Assembly: GCA_019055375.1 (NCBI GenBank)
Contig: JAHQIW010000962.1
Location: forward strand, 39,330-103,329
Origin: Parelaphostrongylus tenuis
Lineage: Eukaryota > Nematoda > Chromadorea > Rhabditida > Metastrongylidae
Length of the DNA: 64,000 nt
Direction of reading: 5' to 3'
In this document: positions 55,700 through 64,000 of the stretch, piece by piece
How the letters are laid out: each line of letters opens with the position of its first letter
How positions within the stretch are numbered: the first letter of the stretch is position 1
Made by a program: the position numbers and the translations under genes
Notes under the pieces: model-generated
What the model saw: only the letters and a program-made list of their open reading frames with translations
Database searches by the model: none
Told to the model about the DNA's origin: nothing

Positions 55700-56880
55700 A
55701 CTGAAAAAAAATGTTAAAGGTTTTTCGGCCTCCTCATCTCCAACAGTTTTCACCGTCTTAGACACTTCGTGATCTCCGAAAACTCACGCGAATTTGTGCA
55801 TTGGCATCGATGCAACTTCTAGCCGTTTCTGTGGACGCTTCTCTTTCTTTTGCATCCATTTGATAGTTTATTTAGCACGAATACCGTGCTGATTATTAGG
55901 TGCTTGCACTTAACAATCAGCAAAGGACATCTTCGACGAACGGATTTGCAGTTCTAAATTGAGTGCCGCAAAAGGCACTAAGTTGTGCGCGCTGTGCTTG
56001 GAAGATGATCCTTGACGGACAGTACGAACCATACTCTACGATGAAGAAGCAAATCGATGAGCAGAATTGAGTAGAAGGAAATATCTTGTGCTGAATGACT
56101 GAGAGCAAGCGGAGGTGGCCATAAATATGTGAGGAGCTAATTTTAGCTGCGCCCATATACATCCTACACTAGCAACGCTGTAATGTATAATTTTCAATGT
56201 GACTCAATTTACAAATTTAACTACGTACAGATATAATCATTAAAATTCTATGAGCATTACAAGGTGCAACTTTTAAGTAGAAAGCTTGCATTTTTTTTAA
56301 AAACTCGAGGTTAGCAAAATGTCGATCCTGAAAATTACTGAGTAGACCTCAATTTTTGCCACTAGCAGTTTTGTGGTACTGATGAAGCATTCCATGCAAT
56401 TACATGACCGAATATACCATCTGCGGTATACCAAGCAGTTCTTTATCTTCCATTGATTACTCTCTATCTTATTTTATTCTTTCTTATATTCCTAATTGAT
56501 TAGGCGATAACCTAATCCTTACAACAATGAATATGTGATCAATCTAAGCAATATCTCTCTGTTACACTGGCCGTATCTACAGCCGACCCGCCCGACACTT
56601 TTCGCAACAGATCCGGAGTACTGTGATCTTTGGTTGAGGCTTTGTAACTGCCAACAAACTTTTCCATTTCTTTTAGATGGCTGCCTTTTCCACGAAATTG
56701 ACCAGTGAAGTGACTCTACTAAAGTTTTACTGAAATATAGTTTGACCGCATTCGTCAGCTAATATTCAAATTGAAGAAAAGTTGTATGTATTTACTTTAT
56801 GGATAATGAAGAAGATCTGAGGCATCCAGAGGTTAATAGATAGTGGGTCTTGGGAAATGTTAGAAGAAGTACCAGCAAAA
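55700..56880. other. no feature seen
   Basis: No exon, repeat or RNA structure that I can support on either strand. The 81-codon minus frame at 55917-56162 shows no motif. Confidence 0.5.
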
Positions 56881-56904
56881 TTCACCCGACTGACTGACTA
56901 AATT

Positions 56905-57000
56905 CTAGACAACTTGATCGTTCCGGGCTCTAAAGAAGGCGAACTCCCGAAACGTTAGCTGTCAAATAAAGAAATTATATAATACCTCGTGTTAGGCTTA
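56905..57000 (+). mobile_element. Penelope-like 3' end remnant
   Basis: GATCGTTCCGGGCTCTAAAGAAGGCGA, CCCGAAACGTTAGCTGTCAA, then AATAAAGAAATTATATAATACCTCG. This is the same block as 54.17 kb with the core decayed (CTAAAGA). Confidence 0.6.
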
Positions 57001-57458
57001 AAGAAAAAAAATAGTTTTATGTATGCACATCTATTTAAAAGAGAAGATTTATAGCGGAAAAACACTGTTGCACTTACTAGTCGTGAAATCTGTCAACATA
57101 TGGATAAAAATACCCCTCCGATCGCTTCTGACTTCAGACTACTTCTCATAGTTGTATTTCTTCGGTCCAAAATTGATACGAACGGAATGATGTAGAATGT
57201 TATGACATATCTCGTAGACATACTGATAATGTCTCGTTTGTGCTTTTTCGTGAATCTGTTTTGCTCCTCAAATAGAAAAATTTACTGTCGCCAACATTCA
57301 GAGTTTTGCGGCTTATGTGAGTTAAATAAAGTATTAGGTAAATGAATAGTTTCTTCCGTTTAGCCGTTCCGAGGTGTTATTGATGTTATTTATTGAATAT
57401 CAGCGAAGCATACAACAATACAGTCAGTAATGCAGCTTGAATACACAATATTCGAGGT

Positions 57459-57493
57459 GGCTAACGTTTCGGCGGGTCGCCTTCGTCAGAGCC
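57459..57493 (-). ncRNA. hammerhead-like motif of the PLE 3' region
   Basis: On the minus strand: GGCT, CTGACGA, an extra A, stem II GGCG/CGCC around ACC, GAA, a loopless ACGT stem III, T, and AGCC closing stem I. It differs from 54174-54208 only in U7 (C here, a position that varies in hammerheads) and one loop base. The paired changes leave every stem intact, which suggests the fold is what was conserved. Confidence 0.6.
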
Positions 57494-57846
57494 TGGAAAG
57501 ATTACATTGATCCACAATCCACTAAGCCAAAAACCTCCATAACCCTGGCAGAAAACGTTAGAGATGTGTTATGGATCGCATAGTGAAAGCTTCATTTTAA
57601 AACACTCACCGTTGGGTCTATCAGTTATGAATTGAAGACCAGCCGCTTAAGGTCAGTGCCAGTGGGCTGTGCCTAATTCGGGCCGGAAAAATCAGCCTGA
57701 GGTATGGTTCGAGGTCACGCGTGATTACGAGGCACTCCTCTTTCGATTCATTTTCGGACCTTTGTTATGTATCCAAAAGGCTTCTAATGTTTTACGCGCA
57801 GATGTTCTTGATTCCTGTGCGAGGATAGTGAATTTGACGTCGAACA

Positions 57847-58536
57847 TTACTCTACATGTTTTTGGTCCCTATGCGTGCCTAGTGGAGTTTTTGAATCACA
57901 GTTGTGTAACTCAGCTAGGTGCTCTTTTACACGGAGGATTAGTGCTCTACCCGTTTCGCCAATGTACTCATCGCCGCATATCTCGCATGAGATTAGGTAA
58001 ATTATACCCGATCTCATACAGTCGCCGTCTCTGCCGTTCGGACAAACTTTGCAATCATTGGTTTCGCAGAGGCGGTCATACAGTCGGTTGCGGACTAATT
58101 GACGCTTTAGTGTTTTTGGGGGTATTTCAACTATTGCTACCGAATTATCCAAACCTGCTCTTTTTAGGCATAGTTTAATAGCTGTACTTATTTCGTTAGA
58201 AATAAAAGGCAGGAGGGAAGGAACCTTATTTTCGCCAGACTTTTTGTTTGGGAGCATAGAATTTCCTCTGAATCTAACCTGAGAAGCTCCTACCGTACCG
58301 TAGCCATTAGAGATGGCTATTTTTCGCGCCAAGCTTAAGGATTCTACCTTGTGTTCTTTCCCTATGCACACATTTGACGCTGTTCGGAACATATTCTTAA
58401 GTAGTGCGCGTTTTATGTGTGAAGGATGGGCTGATAGGTAGTGAACTGAGATGTTTTTGTTGCTTGGTTTACGGTGCCATTTTGTATTGTAGGAGTTTTT
58501 GACAGGTTGACCTGAACGTTCAAAAAAGGGAGCCAA
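57847..58536 (-). pseudogene. PLE linker and GIY-YIG endonuclease frame
   Basis: A 229-codon frame. Residues about 45-95 match the PLE linker (AHPSHIKRALLKNMFRTASN). Residues about 130-165 read KTLKRQLVRNRLYDRLC and CETNDCKVCPNGRDGDC, a Cys-rich zinc-type linker. From about 177 the GIY-YIG nuclease begins (GIIYLISCEICGDEYIGETG, then RVKEHLAELH) and ends after TPLGTHRDQKH. The nuclease nicks target DNA for primed reverse transcription. The start is artificial, as the frame continues from the reverse transcriptase frame through a frameshift near 58.48 kb; the C-terminal end of the domain is cut short. Confidence 0.88.
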
Positions 58537-59084
58537 TTTGCTTTCGGTTTCTCACGGGTGAACTTTATGTACTCTGACTGACTGTTCAGTAATTCAAAGC
58601 ATTTGTCCATCTTCTCTTGGGTTGAGCAAACGACAATGCAGTCATATATGTATCTACAGTAGAGTATCGGCCGGAGTTCGATTATTGGGCTCTCAACTTT
58701 AGACATAAAGGCTATAGCAAGTGTTGGCGCTAGTCGTTGTTCCATTTCCAGCCCTCTGATTTGAGCAAAATAGTTCCCGGACCATCTAAAGATTGAACAG
58801 TTTAGGCACTCTTTTAAGAGAGCCATAACCTGCCCAATGGAGAAGCCATACATGTTTGTGGTCCTTTCGTGCTCTGTCAAAAGCTCGTATATGGCTTGCA
58901 TTGCGGAATCATTCGACACGTTTGTATAAAGGGCGGTTACGTCGAAAGATTCCATCACGTACGCGTTGTTTGGAGAGGCGTTACGTAAATGGTCTAGGAA
59001 CGTTTGGGTGTTGGTGAGATGGGCTGGAATGTGTTTTAGTAATTGGACTAGAATTAGGTTTGAGAACCACGTTTGAAACCACAT
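58413..59084 (-). pseudogene. PLE reverse transcriptase fragment with mutated active site
   Basis: A 223-codon frame. HIPAHLTNTQTFLDHLRN and ESFDVTALYTNVSNDSAM give the palm motif with the first catalytic Asp (FDVTALYTNV). RGLEMEQRLAPTLAIAFM corresponds to the G-x-x-M-G-x-x-L-AP motif. The catalytic pair, normally YVDD, reads RYIYDC: one Asp is Tyr. PFLNVQVNLSKT follows. With the frameshift into the GIY-YIG frame this copy cannot be active. Telomerase-like reverse transcriptases of this type belong to Penelope-like elements. Confidence 0.9.
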
Positions 59085-59477
59085 TTAAAAACCGCGAAAC
59101 CAAAAACCCCCGGACTATTTTAAATGGATTAATTGGCTTTCTTGACTGATTCCTTCTACCACCCTACGCTTTCGGTAATGCGAAACTGTCGTAAGAAACA
59201 GTTTTGCACGACAAGTTACTGAAGGAATAATGAGCTCTGTAAAGATTGCAGCAGACGCTATGGGGATTAGAATTTGACGCATACGTCCATATCTTTCGCT
59301 GTGAGTAAAGGTGTAATAGAAGATGTTTCCAAACTTTTCGAATTCTGCTTTGGCAAGTCCCGTAGAAACACTGTAGTTGATTGGTTCGCATTACATGTTC
59401 CAGATGTGTCTTTTTTTTAACCCTAGAAATTTAGAAAATAGACATAGTGTATCATACCAGAGGTATTTATTTTTTAG

Positions 59478-59823
59478 GAGTCTATTTTGCAACAGAGGTT
59501 TCTTGCAGCATTTTTTTCATTAGATCGTTATCCCGCCCAAGAAAGATCTTACATCAGATATGGCCTACCAGAAGTAACCTTCTACACACAATCATTAAGA
59601 AAAGCCGTTCCCAGAGAAGTTCTATTTGTGATAAGGGATTATTACTGCTCGGGAGAGTGTGCAGCACAGAGACTGCTTTTGGAAAGAAATGATGTGGTGA
59701 TGTCTCTTTTGCTAGATTTAGGTAATATGGTCAGATGTTATGGACTCTACTTTGCAGTAATGAGATGATATATCATTAGAGACAATTGTTGAGATAACTT
59801 TGTGCCTACAGAGACGGTGTGAA
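59478..59823 (+). CDS. probable last two exons of an unidentified gene
   Basis: Exon 59478-59721 follows TTATTTTTTAG and ends at TTAG|GTAATA. It reads ESILQQRFLAAFFSLDRY, YIRYGLPEVTFYTQSLRKAV, REVLFVIRDYYC, LLLERNDVVMSLLLDL. A final mini-exon after GTGCCTACAG (59813) would add ETV and TGA. The codon mix and length (81 codons with both splice sites) look genuine. I do not recognise the protein and found no upstream exon, so the start and function are open. Alternatively the frame runs on to a TGA at about 59768 without splicing. Confidence 0.5.
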
Positions 59824-59829
59824 CTCGCC

Positions 59830-60180
59830 AGTGTGCTTCAAGACAAATTTTCCTTGAATAGAGATTGTAAGCCTTATAATCACAACGTCTTACTGGATGT
59901 TCATGTGCTGGTTGAAAAACTATTCATTCCAAAATCAACAATTTATATATGTCACTAAAAATCAACAATTCTCGCAAAGAACTTGTAATTTCTACAATAA
60001 GACTCATTACTTCATGCTTCCTCTTTGTATCAAGTTGTTCACAAAAATATAAAACAAATCTAAGTCAGTGTCCAATCTCAGTTATAAAATTCTTGATTTT
60101 CTCGATATGAGCTGTAGAAGACAAAATGTCGAAGAAGCCACTGGATAATAAATAGAAATCTGTTAGCGTTGCTAAATCTT
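59830..60180. other. no feature seen
   Basis: AT-rich, likely the 3' flank of the preceding exons. No clear polyadenylation context or repeat that I would defend. Confidence 0.4.
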
Positions 60181-60184
60181 TGAG

Positions 60185-60720
60185 CTTTATACCCAGCGAT
60201 GTGCAAAAACTTTTGCGTCAACTTGGATTCGAGCCCCACCTTTCACCCTATCCGGGACGTGTGCTGAACCGTTGCATTACCAACTCCCGTTTTAGACACC
60301 ACTCTATCAACGCTACAACGTGTCTATCTGTCAGCAGCCGACCGTCAACGATCTGGCATGGGTGGTCGCTATCGACACTGAACACACGGGTGCTGACAGA
60401 TGTTGGATATAGATAGCCAAATAGAATTCTTTTTATTTGACCGCCTTTAGCGGTGGTATGATTGTTGTGGTATACCCACTGGCGAAAAGAGAGATGTGCA
60501 AAAACTTCTACGTCAGTTGGCACCATTGACGGTTGACCGCTGACAGATAGACGCGTTGTGGCTAGAAGAGTGGTGTAAAAAAACGGACGCCGGTAGGCAA
60601 CGGTTCAGCGCACGCCTTCAGTGAGGGTGAAATTAGGGTTCGAATCCCATCTGACGCAAAAATTCTTGAGCATTACTCTTTACCACTGGGTATTATAATA
60701 TCAAACTATTGCTAAAGGCG
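60185..60720. repeat. tRNA-like repeats (family B) in inverted arrangement
   Basis: 60197-60310 (minus) and 60570-60665 (plus) each contain a tRNA-like unit with box A region GGTAGGCAACGGTTCAGC (plus copy) and box B GGGTTCGAATCCC or GGATTCGAGCCCC (complement). An inner foldback pairs 60430-60510 (GACCGCCTTTAGCGGTGGTA, GTGCAAAAACTTCTACGTCA) with 60645-60720 (TGACGCAAAAATTCTTGAGC, CTAAAGGCGATCAAAT). Confidence 0.65.
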
Positions 60721-60837
60721 ATCAAATAAAAAGCTTTCTGATTGATTACCGACACCCAATATCTGTCAGTATCTTTGAGCTTGACTTCAGCAATTGAGAA
60801 CTTCAGCAATTGAGCATTCGGTTTCATTCAAGCATCA

Positions 60838-61050
60838 TTATAAGTGATGGAATGCATATCTGGCTTATGAAATGACTCTAGGTAGGTTGTCGATATATCC
60901 AGTTCATGCTGCAATCCCCCCACAGGCAAGTCAAGCACCAGTTTGCCGATCGTGGAAGGACGGAAGGCTTGGTGAGTCCGAGAGACGCGATGAACAGAGC
61001 GAAACCTGCGAGTGAGACATCTCGACCACTGCATTACATACGAGGAAATC
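60838..61050 (-). repeat. tRNA-derived SINE, family A, copy 7
   Basis: Minus strand: head with GTCGAGATGTCTCACTCGCAGG, box-B-like GGTTTCGCTC, GGACTCACCAAGCCTTCC, body to GAATGCATATCTGGC. It is diverged but in the family order. Confidence 0.55.
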
Positions 61051-61539
61051 ATTGATTCATTTTTCAAGAGAGATACTCAAACGATTTGTTTGGCAAAGAG
61101 AGCAAATCGGAAAGTATGCTTGAGGTTGTGTTTGCGGCGATGATTCTTTTGAAGTTATCGAGTATGGATTCGCTGCATATGTTACAAATTCAATCGTCAC
61201 ATTGCAGACGGTGCTACGTCGTTAAAAATGCGCATCGTGAGATGATTTTAGAAAAAAAGAAAAGAATCAGTGCCCAACGTTGATTCATTGTACGTAGGAT
61301 GATCTTCAAATGATCACTTCGGTCAAACCACGAGGGATGTATTTGTTCAATCGTCCCTTCTTGATGTGTTTTAATTGAAAGTTTCAAATGCTCTCGCGAC
61401 CAAGTGCATAGATTTCTGTGTATCTTCTACTTACTAGCATATTTTGCCACATTATCGAGCACAGATCATATTTTGAGGTTGATTATTAGAAAAGCCTTCC
61501 CAGTGCTTTGTGTCAGCGGTATTTTGCTCTTTTAACGTT

Positions 61540-62165
61540 TTAACTGGTTCAACTACTGCTTGACGTTCGAGTTTTTGCCTACCACTTAATTCCCTTAAGT
61601 CCATTTGAAACATTATAACACTGCGAAAAAGCAGTAAAACATAGGAAATTTTGAAATTACATGAGTACATATAGCTATCAGTTTAACTGGGTTTATAGAG
61701 CGATATTGCTTACCAGATCAAATCTGTTAAAGGTTGATGGCTGATAGCTTTAACAGGACGATGAAGAATGAATGGTAGTGAAGAGGTGCCACGGTGGTGT
61801 AGTGGTAGCATCGATATGGGAAAAACGCTGGTTCAACTCACGTCTTAGCTTGGGTTTTTGCTTACCACTCAGTTCTTTTAGGTATATTTGAAACATCATA
61901 ACACTGCGAAAAAGCAGTAAAGACATAAGAGAAATATTGAGTATCAAGATCAGAATGGTTGGCAGACTTGGTTGGGTTTACATAGTGATATTGCTTACTC
62001 GACTAAACCTGTCATCGAGGGATGGCTCGTAGAATGAGTGGTAGCGAAACGGTGCCTTGTGTGGTGTAGTGATACCACGCGCCCCAGTATGGGTGATACA
62101 CGGGTTCACTCCCGCCCGAAGTTGAGTTTTTACCTGCAATCAATTCTCATAGGTCCATTGATATT
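61540..62165 (+). repeat. tRNA-derived repeat, family C, tandem units
   Basis: Three units, the first lacking its head. Heads at 61791 (GGTGGTGTAGTGGTAGCATC, box B GGTTCAACTC) and 62058 (GTGTGGTGTAGTGATACCAC, box B GGGTTCACTCC) are followed by GTTTTTGCYTACCACT. ATAACACTGCGAAAAAGCAG follows in the first two units, 282 bases apart. The heads resemble tRNA-Asp/Glu/Gly-type A-boxes. Confidence 0.65.
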
Positions 62166-62169
62166 ATAT

Positions 62170-63300
62170 TCCTTTTCAGTCGATATTTCGACCACTTAAG
62201 TAATGTCGATTATCAACAAGCCTGGCTTGTGAGATAGCTCTTGTTACGTTTTACTACGGAAACTGGTGACGTTCAGCAATCGGAATTTATTTTCCAACGA
62301 TTTATGTGGAATGCAGTCGCACTGTACGGAATGTACTTGTGCTTTCTTAGCTTTTTTCGGATAACGTGCTATTTTACTACACTGTCAGTATCAATCGGTA
62401 GCTCAAAATGTGGAGATTTCAGTACTGCACTTTATTTCTGGAAAGACTGTCCACAGTACGTCCTAGTAATGGAATGGAGGTTATGTTTTTTCCTCCGGAG
62501 TATATTGTTACGGACTACATAGCAGGTACTTTTGGTATTTATGCAGTAAAGTTGTTAATTCTTATAAAAATTTCGGTCGCTTTCCAGTACGATAAAACTT
62601 TTCTCCTTGCAAAGGCTTTTTAGCAGAGAAATTCAGCAAAAAGGACTTTGGACGTGTGTCGAAATCTATACACGAGCATGTAAAATTTGGGTGTCGCATA
62701 TCCAGTGACAAAAGTCATCACAATGAAGCAATGTACCTCAGGGCTTGGCGATAAGTGGAATATGGATCGGCAATATCCCGTAGAACAATGAGAGAAAAAT
62801 CTATTCTGTGATTAGATAAATGGTCTGCAGCGTGTGTAGTAGTGTAAATTCCAACCTTTTGAGAGTGCCGGATGGATGAGGCGTCGCATTGCAGCGGGGT
62901 ATCTCCGTTCTATGACAAATCATCTAGTACTTTCTGATAAGCACACACTATGGATAACTTCTTTACTCAACTGCATACTACGAATGCCGTTTAGAATATC
63001 CATTATCTTACTCTTTGACAATGCGTTCAGCCGTCTTTTCTGAGACTTGGTTACATAGTTCTTTGTGTGACAAGAGAGTATGCACATACGAGTTTTTTCG
63101 GCGGTTCCGCCATCATACAGTGCTGCTTTCTCGGCCACTGCCCCCTTATCCTAGTAGGACGCAACGCCGGAGACTAATAAACTCCTGTCAAGTGAAAATA
63201 TTCATTAACATATCTTATTCTATACCATCGCGCAAGGCAACGACTCATGTCAGTGATCAAGCCACCTGGCAGACGTTTTATTCTTCTTCGGCTCGTTCCT
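62170..63300. other. no confident feature
   Basis: The 93-codon frame at 62241-62522 and overlapping frames near 63.0 kb have no splice context or family I know. Sequence near 62.65-62.75 kb resembles the AT-rich dispersed repeats of 12.7 and 39.2 kb (ACACGAGCATGTAAAATT). Confidence 0.4.
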
Positions 63301-63400
63301 TATTATAAGGGGCCAGTGGCCGAGAGAACGCAGCACTTGGGGGGCCGGGGGGGGGGAGGTTGAAAACCCGAAACACGCGTGTCTGTCGACACTTGCTAGG
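63300..63400 (+). other. G-rich run joined to a hammerhead-like 3' half
   Basis: GGGGGGCCGGGGGGGGGGAGG at about 63340-63360 runs into GGTTGAAAACCCGAAACAC, which looks like stem II with a GAAA loop, the C-GAAAC core and a CACGCGTG stem III. The CTGATGA box expected just before it is absent, replaced by G's. Possibly a ruined ribozyme; possibly coincidence. Confidence 0.35.
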
Positions 63401-63589
63401 TTGCGGGATTTTTGGCCTCCAACCCCTGAAAGAAAGACGGCTAAAATTTTTTGAAAACTTGTGACCACCAAGACGAACTTTTTAGCACATCACGAAATTT
63501 ATAGTATGTCTTCACTGCTTTTTTTTCGCAGGGTTGTAATTTTACTTACTATTATACCTAAGAGATCGCAGGTAACGTGAACAAAAAAA

Positions 63590-63675
63590 CACGCAGCCGT
63601 CAGGAGGAATCGAAACCCATGTTCATTCTCCTATTCCGGGGACGCGTGCTTTACCACTACACCACTTGAGGCACA
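63590..63675 (-). repeat. tRNA-like sequence, family C
   Basis: Reverse complement: GTGCCTCAAGTGGTGTAGTG (box A GTGGTGTAGTGGTAAAGCAC), a hairpin-like GTCCCCGGAATAGGAGAATG, and box B GGGTTTCGATTCC. One extra T in the T-loop and a weak acceptor stem argue against a working tRNA. Confidence 0.55.
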
Positions 63676-64000
63676 TTTGCCCGAGCCACTCAATTCTTAT
63701 ACTTTAGCTATGTGTAAGAAATGTAAAGGGTATTGCAAAACTGGGAATAAATTACGGGGGGGGGGGCGCAATCTTTGATTTCGCATTTACAAAATCGACC
63801 AATATACTAGATTAGCTATTTATTTATTCATTTGTGCGAAATGAGGCACTGATGCATTGTTGCTAATATAAGAAACAAGAGATAGATGTAAATAAATAAG
63901 CCATTTCTGTTTTCCCTCTTACGGCTAGACATTAAGATTTCTATAATACTCTTTATCAGTTTGACACGTTTTCGGCCGTTCTCGCCTTCCTTCTGTGCCC

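Larger units (their letters stand above)
57341..59090 (-). mobile_element. Penelope-like retroelement, 5'-truncated, best copy in the window
   Basis: From 59090 downwards: reverse transcriptase palm (frame 59084-58413), a linker and GIY-YIG endonuclease (frame 58536-57847), then a 3' region. The 3' region has the hammerhead-like motif (57493-57459) and a terminal stretch to 57341 that is repeated at 54.0-54.3 kb. The reverse transcriptase plus GIY-YIG order is the defining layout of Penelope-like elements. The first reverse transcriptase motifs (LPK-x-HK) are missing, so the copy starts inside the palm. Confidence 0.9.

Noticed and set aside
57669..58178. 169-codon plus-strand frame
   Set aside because: Shadow of the PLE GIY-YIG frame on the minus strand.
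1..64000. CRISPR array, bacterial operon or prophage content
   Set aside because: Intron-exon structure, trans-splice-type acceptors and eukaryotic retroelements rule out a prokaryotic source; no spaced direct repeats of CRISPR type seen.

Overview
The window is eukaryotic nuclear DNA: AT-rich, no long open reading frames, small exons with GT..AG boundaries, large introns and dense repeat remnants. The best-matching host is a nematode, most likely a strongylid (hookworm-like) worm. The reasons are a DPY-19 protein very close in wording to the Caenorhabditis one, RTE-clade retrotransposon remnants of the type abundant in hookworm genomes, and a gene start directly after a TTTTTCAG trans-splice-like acceptor. 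The species assignment is inference.

Layout. 0.7-19.6 kb, minus strand: eight exons of a dpy-19 gene (tryptophan C-mannosyltransferase), joined by compatible phases except at one junction. The 3' end runs off the left edge and the first exon was not found. Its introns hold tRNA-derived SINEs, a foldback of about 1 kb, a decayed Penelope-like terminal repeat with a dead hammerhead, and a mariner transposase fragment. 20-34 kb: no confident gene except a possible small secreted Cys-rich peptide (31.5 kb, minus); two RTE remnants (23.2-24.9 and 30.3-31.3 kb, minus). 34.56-43.13 kb, plus strand: a six-exon gene for a 283-residue, probably secreted, helical protein that I do not recognise. One of its introns carries an RTE 3' end inserted in a Penelope-like element (PLE); another carries a further RTE fragment and a SINE.

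43.9-47 kb: hammerhead ribozymes with a canonical core, two of them about 287 nt apart, and a third just 3' of a PLE GIY-YIG remnant. 51-57 kb: inverted repeats of tRNA-like and PLE terminal sequence. 57.3-59.1 kb, minus: the best PLE copy (reverse transcriptase plus GIY-YIG endonuclease), with a variant hammerhead-like motif downstream. 59.48-59.82 kb, plus: probable last exons of an unidentified gene. 60-64 kb: tRNA-derived repeats, some in tandem.

The most interesting content is the set of PLE-linked hammerhead ribozymes in at least two structural variants (loopless stem III; and a version with an extra A after the CUGAUGA box). The unknown six-exon secreted protein comes second. All gene models come from reading splice sites and phases by eye; no alignment or search was run.
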